This document shows, in pieces, positions 1 through 7,772 of a stretch of DNA of 64,000 bases (position 1 is the first letter of the stretch; every line of letters starts with the position of its first letter). The position numbers and the translations under genes were made by a program. The stretch is taken from NCBI RefSeq assembly GCF_023008585.1, contig NZ_CP095390.1, forward strand, positions 1,922,001-1,986,000, read 5' to 3'. The notes under the pieces were generated by a model. The model was not told where the DNA came from and searched no databases. It saw only the letters and a list, made by a program, of their open reading frames with translations. This DNA is from Natribaculum breve (lineage in GTDB: Archaea; Halobacteriota; Halobacteria; Halobacteriales; Natrialbaceae).

Positions 1-1669
1 CGGGTTGCATCGGGAACGTGGTGTTCGATCCGGCCTTCTGTCGGAGCCGGTAGCCGACCGGTTCGCCCGTCGCGTCGTTGTGGACGTCCTCGTTGACGAT
101 CTCCCAGTAGCGGCCGGCGTGGGGATCGGTCAGCCGCTGGGCTTCGGACTCGCGCTCGAAGCGCGTTCGCTCGACGTACGCGGCGTTGCCGTGCGGATTC
201 AGGTGCATCCGATCGGCGTCGCCGTGGGGCGTGGGGTCGTAGCCGTCGGGGCCGTAGGGCACCTCACGGAGGTTCACCTCGCGGACGGTGTTGGTCGGTC
301 CGTCGAGTTCGAAGTCGAGTCGGCAGTTGAACACGTGCTGGTGGAGCATCGACTTGTGACTGGGGCCGATCGTCTCCGCGTACCCCGTCTCGCCGTCGTC
401 GGGTCCCAGCAGTCCGGTCGCGTTGCAGCCGGTGAGTCGCACCTGTCCCTCGACGCTCCCGTCCTGGTAGAAGTACCAGTAGAACGCGAAGTCGTAGTTC
501 CCGATCGTCGAGATGAAGGAGATCACCAGTCGACGGTTGCGTCGGACCTCGTCGTCGCCGACGCGCCAGTCGTGGTGTTTCCAGAGGGTCCCGTAGTCTT
601 CCTCGTGGAGACAGATCGCGTTCGGGATCACCTGTGGCTCCCCGTCGCCGTCGTTGAGGACGGCGTCCCAGTAGTGCATGTAGCCGAGACAGTCACAGCC
701 TTCCGTCAGGGAGTTCGCGAGCCGGCCGATGCCGTACTCCCCGACGTCGAACGGTGCCTTCCAGTCGTGGTCCGGGTCGGGATCGTCGTACGCCGTGACG
801 ACCTCGGGCCACGAGGCCCGCCGGAGGATCGAACGCTCGGTTCCGTCGTCGTCGTACGTAACGTCGTAGAGGACCAGGCCTTCGCGGTGGTTGAAGCCGA
901 CGCGGACGTGCCAGTTTTGCCACTCGACGGTGTGTCCGTCGACCTCCCAGCTCGGCCCCTCGGGCTGGACGACGTTGTACGGCCGGAGGTCGTCGCGAAG
1001 CTCGCGCTTTTCCTCCCGGTAGTAACGCGTCTCCCGGTCGGCTACGACGTCGGTGCTCTTCGGGCCGGTGTCGACGACCTTGACCACCTCGCGGTCGTCG
1101 AGGTCGACCCAGGCGTGGATTCCCGAGAGCGGCCGGTTGTACGCCTCGGCCCCCTCGTCGTCGGGATCGCCGTGCACCCAGGCGATCCCGTGGGCGAGTC
1201 GCCTGTCGCGACCGACGTCCTCGGGGACGAAGTCGTAGCCGGCAGACCAGGCGGTCACGATCGCGAGGTCGGGATCGGCCCCGCGTCGTCGCACCGCCTC
1301 GCGAAACTCCGGATGGTCGGTGACGACCTCTTCGACCTCGACGAACTCCTCGCCGATCATCCGCGGCTGACCGCGGTCGATCTCGTCCCACTCGAGGAGT
1401 TCCTCCTCGTCGAGCGAGACGACTCCCTCGTACGATGCGTGGTCTTCCTTGTCCCTGACGACCACTCGAGCCCGTCGATCCGGGCTGTCGTCGCCGTCCT
1501 CGAACGCGCGAAGCGCCTCCTTCGGCGGTTCCGCGAGGGTGATCTCGACGAACCGGGCGTCGTCGCTCAGCGTCGCCGCTCCATCGACGGTCGCTCGAGC
1601 ACGCTCGATCTCCGCCGGCGTCAGCGGATCGAGCGGATGGTCGTTCGGATACGCGGTGTCGGCAGACAT
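1..1669 (-). CDS. Copper-containing primary amine oxidase (C-terminus outside window)
   Basis: Oxidatively deaminates primary amines to aldehyde, ammonia and H2O2 with a self-made topaquinone cofactor. About 556 codons are visible; the gene runs off the left edge. The cofactor Tyr is residue 392 in the NYD motif (IGNYDFAFYWYF). The catalytic Asp is residue 308 in PFDVGEYGIG. Two of the three copper His are 443 and 445 in HQH; the third should lie beyond the window. Start ATG (MSADTAYPND) has a TATA-like GTTATATCG about 30 nt upstream, so the transcript is probably leaderless. Transcribed away from the window. Likely role: use of amines as nitrogen or carbon source. The substrate cannot be read from sequence. 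Confidence 0.93.
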   Translation of the reverse strand, partial: MSADTAYPNDHPLDPLTPAEIERARATVDGAATLSDDARFVEITLAEPPKEALRAFEDGDDSPDRRARVVVRDKEDHASYEGVVSLDEEELLEWDEIDRGQPRMIGEEFVEVEEVVTDHPEFREAVRRRGADPDLAIVTAWSAGYDFVPEDVGRDRRLAHGIAWVHGDPDDEGAEAYNRPLSGIHAWVDLDDREVVKVVDTGPKSTDVVADRETRYYREEKRELRDDLRPYNVVQPEGPSWEVDGHTVEWQNWHVRVGFNHREGLVLYDVTYDDDGTERSILRRASWPEVVTAYDDPDPDHDWKAPFDVGEYGIGRLANSLTEGCDCLGYMHYWDAVLNDGDGEPQVIPNAICLHEEDYGTLWKHHDWRVGDDEVRRNRRLVISFISTIGNYDFAFYWYFYQDGSVEGQVRLTGCNATGLLGPDDGETGYAETIGPSHKSMLHQHVFNCRLDFELDGPTNTVREVNLREVPYGPDGYDPTPHGDADRMHLNPHGNAAYVERTRFERESEAQRLTDPHAGRYWEIVNEDVHNDATGEPVGYRLRQKAGSNTTFPMQP

Positions 1670-1773
1670 TCCCTGTTGTGTGACAACATACCACGATATA
1701 ACTCTGTTGAACGTTCTCACTGCTGACGTCTTTGGCCGAACGCGCCACGCACTCCAGCGAACCAGCGATTTCG

Positions 1774-1884
1774 TACTACCGGACAACAGTCAGTGAATCC
1801 TCGATCGCGTCTCGACGGCTGCCGCCGCTGGCGACGGCGTCTCGCGTGCGATCGACGGCTGCACCGTGTTGTCCGGCAGTATCA
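1774..1884. repeat. Long palindromic repeat, family 2 (starts at a stop codon)
   Basis: The arms TACTACCGGACAAC (1774-1787) and GTTGTCCGGCAGTA (1868-1881) are inverted repeats with 13 of 14 matches. On the minus strand the element begins TGATACTGCCGGAC, where TGA is the stop codon of the DUF1152 gene. The core (GGCGACGGCGTCTCGCGT) recurs near 13,195 and 58,564. Either a 3'-end/terminator structure or a small palindromic element. Confidence 0.75.
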
Positions 1885-2817
1885 GGACGACTCGAGTCGT
1901 CGCTGCTCGGTCTCGAACTCCGTCTGCAGCCCGAGTTCTCGCAGCGCGTCTGCCGCCGCCTCGAGGCTCTCGGTCTCCCTGACGCGGGAGGCGATCTTCG
2001 AGGTCGCCGCGACGGCCGACGGCTCGAAGTAGAACGTCACCGCACTCGCCGGTGTGGCCCGCAACGAGACCTCGCCGCCGCGGATCGTCCGGTCGCCGTA
2101 CTCGCCGCGTGCGGCTTCGACGGGGACGCGACTCGCCTCCGTCTCGACGTGAGCGAGCAGGTCCTCGAGTTCGTCCCGGACGCGTCGGGTGATCCCCCAC
2201 GCGCCGAGCAGGCCGTCGCGCGCTGCCGCGCGGGCGATGCCCGCCTCGAGTTCCTCGGGTGTGAGTTCGCCGTCGCTCCCGTAGCCGACGACGCCCAGGC
2301 AGGCGTCGACCTGGAGTTCCTCGAGTGCGACGAGTCCGAGCCCGTCGGTCACCGGACTCCGGACGCCGGGTTCGTCGCCACGGGCGAGCACGTCGCCGCC
2401 GGCGTCGACGCCGACGACGAGGTCGATTCCCAGGCGGTCGCAGGCGTCGTCGATCCCGTCGGTCATCGTCTCGACGCCGTCGCTGATGTCGACGAGCGCG
2501 ACCTCCTCCTCGAGGTAGCGGGCGACGGCGGTCTCCGAGAACTCGAGGCCGTCGTGGGTCCTCGTCGCGCCGGTCGCGAGGCCGACCGACTCGCTGACGC
2601 GCTCGAGGTCGGTCACCTCGTCGAAACTTCGGGGACCCGGGCGGTCGTCTTTCGGCACGGGCTCCCACGCGACGCCGCCCAGCAAGACGTCGAGGCCGTG
2701 TGACTCGAGCAGACGCGCCGTCGGGACGCTCCCCACGACGTCGCCGCTGCCGCCGATGCCGAAGACGAGCGCCGCGTCGTACTCGAAGCAGTCCTCGAGC
2801 GATTCGACGCCGTTCAT
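1882..2817 (-). CDS. DUF1152 domain protein
   Basis: 311 residues, function unknown. The N-terminus has a glycine-rich nucleotide-binding-like loop (VFGIGGSGDVVGSVP, about residues 18-32) followed by alternating alpha/beta segments, as expected for the DUF1152 family. The start ATG overlaps the stop of the upstream NUDIX gene as ATGA (2814-2817), so the two are translationally coupled. The longer in-frame reading to 3063 overlaps NUDIX and was not chosen. The stop codon is the first triplet of a palindromic repeat. No signal peptide or membrane segment seen. Confidence 0.85.
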   Translation of the reverse strand: MNGVESLEDCFEYDAALVFGIGGSGDVVGSVPTARLLESHGLDVLLGGVAWEPVPKDDRPGPRSFDEVTDLERVSESVGLATGATRTHDGLEFSETAVARYLEEEVALVDISDGVETMTDGIDDACDRLGIDLVVGVDAGGDVLARGDEPGVRSPVTDGLGLVALEELQVDACLGVVGYGSDGELTPEELEAGIARAAARDGLLGAWGITRRVRDELEDLLAHVETEASRVPVEAARGEYGDRTIRGGEVSLRATPASAVTFYFEPSAVAATSKIASRVRETESLEAAADALRELGLQTEFETEQRRLESS

Positions 2818-3209
2818 AGCTCTGCGAACGCGTCCCGGACGATCCGTTCGTGGTCGAACCCCATCGCCGGCAGGTCCGCGGGGTCGAACGTCGCCACGCG
2901 GCGTGCCTCCTCGCGAGGTTCGGGGTCCGCCTCGCCTCGGGGGACACAGCGGTACGCCGCGCTCACGTTCCCGCGGTCGTCGCGTTCGGGATCGTCGTAG
3001 AGGCCGACGAACTCGCGGACGTCGACCTCGAGGCCGACCTCCTCTTCGACCTCCCGCGTACACGCCTCGCGAGCGGTCTCGTCGCGTTCGACCAGTCCGC
3101 CCGGCAACACCCAGCGTCCCTCGAACGGGCGGTGGTCACGCTCGAGGAGCAGGACCTCGCCCTCGAGGGAGATCACCGCGTCCGTCGCGAGCGCTCGACG
3201 GTTCTCCAT
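2814..3209 (-). CDS. NUDIX hydrolase
   Basis: 131 residues. The Nudix box spans about residues 37-60 (GGLVERDETAREACTREVEE then EVGL), with the metal-binding REVEEE core intact, so it is probably an active pyrophosphohydrolase of a nucleoside-diphosphate derivative. The substrate cannot be told from sequence. Lies between hisH (62 nt upstream) and DUF1152 (4-nt overlap downstream) on the same strand, likely one operon. Start ATG chosen because MENRRALATDAVISL matches the usual NUDIX N-terminal strand. Confidence 0.9.
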   Translation of the reverse strand: MENRRALATDAVISLEGEVLLLERDHRPFEGRWVLPGGLVERDETAREACTREVEEEVGLEVDVREFVGLYDDPERDDRGNVSAAYRCVPRGEADPEPREEARRVATFDPADLPAMGFDHERIVRDAFAEL

Positions 3210-3271
3210 GCTCGGTCGTACGTCGCGATCGGACAAAGTGGTACGGCCCGCCGGTTCGCACTCGAGCGAGC

Positions 3272-3934
3272 CTACCGGTCCGCACAGAACTGGACGAAGT
3301 TCTGCAGGATCTGGAGCCCCGTCTCGCCGCTTTTCTCGGGATGAAACTGGGTGCCGAAGACGTTGCCCGCCTCGTTCGCGACGACGGAGGGGAACTCGCG
3401 GCCGTAGTCGGTGGTCGCGACCGTCGCCGCGTCGTCGTCGGGTTCGGCGTAGTAGGAGTGGACGAAGTAGGCGTACCGGCCGTCGACGCCCTCGACGAGC
3501 GGGTGCTCGCGCTCGACCGACAGCTCGTTCCAGCCCATGTGGGGGACCTTCTGGCCCTCCGAGAAGCGCACGTTGGTTCCGGGAACGAGGTCGAGCCCCT
3601 CGACGGCCGCGTCGCCGTCGGTCTCGCCCTCCTCGCTCGAGGTGAGCAGCATCTGCATGCCGAGACAGATGCCAAAGAGCGGCTGGCCGCGGTCGGCGAC
3701 CGCCAGCAGGTCCTCGCGGATCGGGTCGGCGTTCTCGACGCCCTCGCGGAACGCACCGACGCCGGGCAGGACGACGCCGTCGGCTGCGTCGAACGCGTCG
3801 GGGTCGTCGGTGATCTCGACTGCGGCACCGGCGCGCTCGAGTCCGCGCGTGACGCTGCGGAGGTTCCCGAGTCCGTAGTCGACGACGACGACCTCGGCGA
3901 GCGTCTCCTCCGGTGCGGACGTGGTCGTACTCAT
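3272..3934 (-). CDS. hisH: Imidazole glycerol phosphate synthase, glutamine amidotransferase subunit
   Basis: 220 residues. HisH hydrolyses glutamine and passes ammonia to HisF for the fifth step of histidine synthesis. Class I amidotransferase signature: nucleophile Cys90 in GICLGMQM, and His/Glu in FHPEKSGETG near the C-terminus. VVDYGLGNLRSV and LPGVGAFREGV are typical HisH segments. Start ATG (MSTTTSAPEE) chosen over an upstream in-frame extension because the family begins shortly before VVVVDYGLGN. No other his gene is in the window, so hisH is dispersed from hisF here. Confidence 0.95.
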   Translation of the reverse strand: MSTTTSAPEETLAEVVVVDYGLGNLRSVTRGLERAGAAVEITDDPDAFDAADGVVLPGVGAFREGVENADPIREDLLAVADRGQPLFGICLGMQMLLTSSEEGETDGDAAVEGLDLVPGTNVRFSEGQKVPHMGWNELSVEREHPLVEGVDGRYAYFVHSYYAEPDDDAATVATTDYGREFPSVVANEAGNVFGTQFHPEKSGETGLQILQNFVQFCADR

Positions 3935-4091
3935 GTGAGAGCGTGGGGGGCGGGGGGGCAAGTGCGTTGCCCTTGGAGAAAGAACCGCGATTCGCGCAGG
4001 CTCGCGGCATCCAGGAGGGCGAACGCGAGCGATTCGCCGACCGTCGGCCGATCGTCGGGGATTAACCCCCTCCGCTCGTAGCACCAGTCGA

Positions 4092-4355
4092 ATGAAGGGA
4101 CCAGGCGTCCTCTGGATGCTCGAGACCGCGGTCGGGCTGTCGATGGCGGGGCCGATGTTCGTCGTCGGCGTCGACTTCCTCCGGACTGGCCAGCCCGTGG
4201 CGGGGGTCGGCTTCCTCCTGCTCGGAGCCGTCGCGCTATTTCTCCCCTCGTATCTCGTCCGCCGGATCGGCGGGCCGCGAGCGTGGATCCAGAGACGGCT
4301 CGGCCGAGAGGAGACGCGCCGCTCGAGCGCGCTGGATCGATTTCGCGACCGGTAA
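4092..4355 (+). CDS. Small two-helix membrane protein
   Basis: 87 residues. Two hydrophobic segments (about residues 8-28 and 36-56) separated by a short loop, then a basic cytosolic tail (RRIGGPRAWIQRRLGREETRR). Resembles short haloarchaeal membrane proteins without assigned function. Start ATG is the first Met and is divergent from hisH. Function not recognised. Confidence 0.72.
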   Translation: MKGPGVLWMLETAVGLSMAGPMFVVGVDFLRTGQPVAGVGFLLLGAVALFLPSYLVRRIGGPRAWIQRRLGREETRRSSALDRFRDR

Positions 4356-4381
4356 CGCCTGGAAATCGCAGTCCGACCGTG

Positions 4382-4978
4382 TCAGAACCCGTCGAGTCGC
4401 GTCTGGCCGCTCCCGGAGTCGTCGACGCCGGCGAGGTCCGCCGCCGTCCGGATGGCCGACTCGAAGGTGTCCCGCTGGCTCCGATCGTACAGCGTCGCCG
4501 CCGGGTGCACGCAGATCAGTACTCGTCGAGATCGCTCGCCGAGTCGGACCTCCTCGATCGAGCCGGCCTCGTTCGTCACCGCGACCGACCGACCGAGCAG
4601 GTGTTCGGTCGGCACCTTCCCGAGGGTGACGATCACCTCCGGATCGACGAGGTCGATCTCCTGCAGGAGGTAGCCGCGACAGTTCTCGAGTTCGTCGGCG
4701 GTCGGATCGCGGTTCTCGGGCGGTCGACAGCGCACGCAGTTTGTGATCCGGACGGCCTCGCGCTCGAGTCCCGCCGCCAGCAACTCGTCGTCGAGTACGG
4801 AGCCACTGCGGCCGACGAACGGTTCGCCCTGGCTGTCCTCCTGTGCGCCCGGCCCCTCGCCGACGAACACGAGGTCGGCGTCGTCGGGGCCGGTTCCGTT
4901 GACGATCTGACTTCGCGAGTCGACCAGCGCCGGACACCGGGTGCAGTCGGTGACACAGAGGCCGTCCATCTCTCCCAT
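4382..4978 (-). CDS. Family 4 uracil-DNA glycosylase (Fe-S)
   Basis: 198 residues. Excises uracil from DNA after cytosine deamination. Motif A GEGPGAQEDSQGEPFVGRSG (41-60) is diagnostic of family 4; motif B is HPAATLY near the C-terminus. The [4Fe-4S] ligands fit Cys12, Cys15, Cys84 and Cys100, with spacing like the Thermotoga enzyme. Lies 129 nt downstream of DUF99 on the same strand. Start MGEMDGLC gives a usual N-terminus ahead of the first Cys pair. Confidence 0.93.
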   Translation of the reverse strand: MGEMDGLCVTDCTRCPALVDSRSQIVNGTGPDDADLVFVGEGPGAQEDSQGEPFVGRSGSVLDDELLAAGLEREAVRITNCVRCRPPENRDPTADELENCRGYLLQEIDLVDPEVIVTLGKVPTEHLLGRSVAVTNEAGSIEEVRLGERSRRVLICVHPAATLYDRSQRDTFESAIRTAADLAGVDDSGSGQTRLDGF

Positions 4979-5107
4979 AGTGGCCTCTCCGTCGGGTCGC
5001 TACTACGTGTTTCGGGTCGAGGCGACGGCCTCATGCGGACCGCTGTCCGTCTCCCGCAGCGACCGCGTCCCGTCGATCGCTGCGGAAAACAGGGACGGCA
5101 GACCGTA

Positions 5108-5680
5108 TCAATCCTCGAGGTCGCGGCGGTACGCGTCGCCCGCCCGCGCGGCGAGTCTGGCGACCCGAAGCGGTTCCGGACGCCCACCCTCGGGCGTGAA
5201 CGCGCGGACGACGGCGGCCGCCTCGCTCGACTCGAGGCCGACCGAACGCACGTACACCGTCTCGTCGGGCCGTTCGCCCACGCTCACCTCCCGGCGAGGC
5301 GGCAGCGACCGGTACAGCGCGAGTCGCTCCTCGAGTTCGTCGCCCGAGAACGCCTCGCGGATGCCGGTCTCGAGGCCGTCGCTCGCCTCGAAGGTGACGG
5401 CGACGACGGGACGGTCCGCGCGCTGGTGGATCGTCGAAATATCGAGAACGTTGTACCACGCGGGAGCGACGGCCCCGAGGAAGACGTATCGAACGTCTTC
5501 GCGAAGCGTGCGATCGACGAGCGAACCGACGGCGTCCGTCGCGTCCGTGCCGCCGACGGTACAGGACGTAAACGAGAGTCCGTCGACGACCCGATCCGCC
5601 CGGACGACTGCGGCCGACAGCGTGCTGCGCTCGGCGCGGTAGGACTCGGCGATACCCAGCGCCCGGACGCCGGGTTTCAT
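5108..5680 (-). CDS. DUF99 family protein
   Basis: 190 residues, function unknown; DUF99 (UPF0215) proteins are widespread in archaea. KPGVRALGIAES at the N-terminus and the central AWYNVLDIS segment match the family as remembered. ATG chosen; a GTG one codon upstream is possible. The ATG shares one base with the TGA of the upstream 57-residue gene (TGATG), so translation is probably coupled. UDG follows on the same strand, so a repair link is possible but unproven. Confidence 0.85.
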   Translation of the reverse strand: MKPGVRALGIAESYRAERSTLSAAVVRADRVVDGLSFTSCTVGGTDATDAVGSLVDRTLREDVRYVFLGAVAPAWYNVLDISTIHQRADRPVVAVTFEASDGLETGIREAFSGDELEERLALYRSLPPRREVSVGERPDETVYVRSVGLESSEAAAVVRAFTPEGGRPEPLRVARLAARAGDAYRRDLED

Positions 5681-5853
5681 CACTCCTCGTCTTTGATCTC
5701 TTTGAGGCGGTCGATCAGTTCGTCACTCGAGGCCCCGTTTTCGAACTCGATCGTACCCCGGTGGGAGTTTTCTTCGGACTGCACCGCGTCGTCGTCGTCA
5801 AAATCGGCGTCGATGTCCTGTTGCTCGGATTCGTCGTAACTTCCGAATCCCAT
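5680..5853 (-). CDS. Small acidic haloarchaeal protein (DUF5786-like)
   Basis: 57 residues, starting MGFGSYDESEQQDIDADFDD and ending RLKEIKDEE. Very acidic and low complexity, followed by a predicted C-terminal helix (SSDELIDRLKEIKD). I recall similar proteins annotated DUF5786, but this is unverified. A TATA-like GATTTTT lies about 30 nt upstream of the ATG, giving a leaderless start. TGATG overlap with DUF99 downstream. It sits beneath a spurious longer ORF and is easily missed. Confidence 0.72.
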   Translation of the reverse strand: MGFGSYDESEQQDIDADFDDDDAVQSEENSHRGTIEFENGASSDELIDRLKEIKDEE

Positions 5854-5972
5854 ACACGGTCACGTACGACCTTGGAAGGGAAAAATCTACGGCTCTGTGA
5901 CGAGGGAGGTCGCTGGAACTCGCCTGTCGCTCGCGCGAGCGGTGTCGGATCGCAAACGGCGGACGCGCAACG

Positions 5973-5980
5973 CTTTTTAC
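5973..5980 (+). promoter_or_regulatory. TATA box for the pheL-pheS-pheT transcript
   Basis: CTTTTTAC, centred about 26 nt upstream of the pheL ATG at 6003. This is the canonical distance for transcription starting at or next to the start codon, so the mRNA should be leaderless at pheL and pheS should lie 255 nt into the transcript. Confidence 0.65.
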
Positions 5981-6002
5981 ACAGCGTTCCAACCGTTCGC
6001 AC

Positions 6003-6083
6003 ATGGCACCCGAACCCCACAGCCGGCGTGTCGCTCGAGAGCCACACCTACCGTCGGGGTTCGGTTTCTTCTTCGCCCGGTAA
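6003..6083 (+). CDS. Putative Phe-rich leader peptide of pheST
   Basis: 26 codons, beginning MAPEPHSRRV and ending FGFFFAR-stop. Codons 20 and 22-24 are Phe (TTC), three of them consecutive. The ATG is at the predicted leaderless transcription start. The ORF ends 174 nt before pheS. A perfect 9-bp inverted repeat, CCGAACCCC (6010-6018) with GGGGTTCGG (6056-6064), places its 3' arm on the first Phe codon. The TAA stop forms the loop of a second stem. By analogy with bacterial leader peptides, ribosome stalling at Phe codons could report charged tRNA-Phe. That is inference; no archaeal precedent is claimed. Confidence 0.7.
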   Translation: MAPEPHSRRVAREPHLPSGFGFFFAR

Positions 6084-6208
6084 ACCGGGCCGGTGGACCC
6101 GCGAGCGCCCACACCGGGCGTTCGCAGCGAAACCGTCCACGCCGAATCGACCGCCGGAGAGGTCGCGGGTCGGACTCGCCGTTCGCCCGGCCCTCGAATC
6201 GTCTCCGG
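6074..6208 (+). promoter_or_regulatory. Candidate attenuator stems in the pheS leader
   Basis: Mutually exclusive pairings are visible. GCCCGG (6075-6080) pairs with CCGGGC (6085-6090) around the TAAA loop containing the pheL stop. The overlapping CGCCCGGT (6074-6081) can instead pair with ACCGGGCG (6113-6120), perfect over 8 bp. CCGGTG (6090-6095) can pair with CACCGG (6112-6117). A further stem joins CCGGAGA (6154-6160) to TCTCCGG (6202-6208). No T-run typical of archaeal terminators follows, so control might act on translation or on mRNA stability. Confidence 0.5.
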
Positions 6209-6257
6209 TGGTATCGGAACCGCTAACTGATCGACCCACAGCCATTGGAGTAAGCGA

Positions 6258-7772
6258 ATGCAACTGCCACACGCACAGGCTGCGGTCGTCGAGACCGCAA
6301 GCGCAGACGAGGCACAGTCCGTCGACGACCTCGCTGCGGCGACCGACCTCCCGCCCGAGACCGTCACCGGGGCGGCGTTCGAACTCGAGGAGAAGGGACT
6401 GGTCGCCGTAGACGAGCACGTCGACGAAACCACGGTACTGACCGACGAGGGGCGCGAGTACGTCGACGACGGGCTCCCCGAAGTGCGCCTCTACGAGGCC
6501 GCCGTCGCGGCCGGCGCGGACGACGACCCCGCGCCGATGGGGCAGGTCATCGGCGCGTCGGACCTCGAGGGACCACAGGTCGACATCGCGCTGTCGAACT
6601 ACGCCCGGAAGGGGTACGGCGCGATCGAGAGCGGCGAGATCACCGCCGATCCGGACGCCGACCCGGACGCCGACCCGGAGGCGGAGGCGCTCGTGGCCCT
6701 CGCCGAGAGCGACGACGCGAGCGGCCTCGGCGACGACGTCGTGGACCAACTCGAGCGCCGCGACCTCGTCGAACGCCGCGAGACGACCGTCCGCGAGGTA
6801 GTGGTGACCGAGCGGGGCGTCACCGAGTTGATGGCGGGCATCGAGACCGCCGAGACGGTCGGCCAGGTGACGCCCGAACTGCTCACGAGCGGCGAGTGGG
6901 AAGACGTCGAGTTCGCCGAGTACAACGTCGAGGCCGACGCAGAGCGCGTCGACGGCGGCAAGGTCCACATCCTGCGCCAGACCGCCGAGCGGGTCAAAGA
7001 CGTGCTGGTCGGGATGGGCTTCCAGGAGATGGAAGGCCCCCACGTCGACGCGGACTTCTGGATCAACGACTGCCTGTTCATGCCCCAGGACCACCCCGCG
7101 CGCACCCACTGGGACCGATTCGCCCTCGAGAACCCGACCGAGATCGACCACCTGCCGGCGGACCTCGTCGAGCGCGTCGAGCGCGCCCACCGCGAGGGCG
7201 TCGGCGAGGACGGCGAGGGGTACCACTCTCCGTGGGACGAGGACTTCGCCCGCGCGCTCGCGCTGCGTGGCCACACCACCTCGCTGTCGGCGCGCTACCT
7301 CTCGGGCGAGGAGATCGGCGAGCTAGAGCCGCCCCAGCGCTTCTTCAGCGTCGAGAAGGTGTACCGAAACGACACGCTCGACCCGACGCACCTGCTCGAG
7401 TTCTTCCAGATCGAAGGCTGGGTGATGGCCGAGGACCTCTCGGTTCGCGACCTGATGGGCACCTTCGAGGAGTTCTACGCCCAGTTCGGGATCACGGACA
7501 TCGAGTTCAAACCCCACTACAACCCCTACACGGAGCCGTCGTTCGAACTCTTCGGGACGCACCCGACGACCGGCGAACTCGTCGAGATCGGCAACTCCGG
7601 GATCTTCCGGCCGGAGATGCTCGAGCCCCTCGGGGTGGACTGTGACGTGATGGCCTGGGGGCTCGCTCTCGAACGGCTGCTCATGCTGATGTACGGCTTC
7701 GAGGACATTCGCGACATCCACGGAACGCTGTGTGACCTGCAGCTGCTGCGGGATACGGAGGTGACCTACTGA
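6258..7772 (+). CDS. pheS: Phenylalanyl-tRNA synthetase alpha subunit
   Basis: 504 residues. Charges tRNA-Phe as an alpha2beta2 enzyme with PheT. The N-terminal ~200 residues hold winged-helix-like tRNA-binding repeats. The class II catalytic core follows: EMEGPHVDADFWINDCLFMPQDHPAR, RFFSVEKVYRNDTLD (motif 2), and MAWGLALERLLMLMYGFEDI (motif 3, near the C-terminus). A low-complexity linker DPDADPDADPEAE sits near residue 134. GGAG (6246-6249) gives a Shine-Dalgarno 8 nt before the ATG, unlike the leaderless pheL upstream. Stop overlaps pheT start (TGATG). Confidence 0.97.
   Translation: MQLPHAQAAVVETASADEAQSVDDLAAATDLPPETVTGAAFELEEKGLVAVDEHVDETTVLTDEGREYVDDGLPEVRLYEAAVAAGADDDPAPMGQVIGASDLEGPQVDIALSNYARKGYGAIESGEITADPDADPDADPEAEALVALAESDDASGLGDDVVDQLERRDLVERRETTVREVVVTERGVTELMAGIETAETVGQVTPELLTSGEWEDVEFAEYNVEADAERVDGGKVHILRQTAERVKDVLVGMGFQEMEGPHVDADFWINDCLFMPQDHPARTHWDRFALENPTEIDHLPADLVERVERAHREGVGEDGEGYHSPWDEDFARALALRGHTTSLSARYLSGEEIGELEPPQRFFSVEKVYRNDTLDPTHLLEFFQIEGWVMAEDLSVRDLMGTFEEFYAQFGITDIEFKPHYNPYTEPSFELFGTHPTTGELVEIGNSGIFRPEMLEPLGVDCDVMAWGLALERLLMLMYGFEDIRDIHGTLCDLQLLRDTEVTY

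Noticed and set aside
5..1726. Long plus-strand ORF of 573 codons
   Set aside because: It is the antisense of the copper amine oxidase, whose NYD, HQH and catalytic Asp motifs are all in the minus-strand frame.
6085..6200. tRNA gene, possibly with intron, before pheS
   Set aside because: No acceptor stem or T-loop GGTTCGAAT; the structures are better explained as leader stems.
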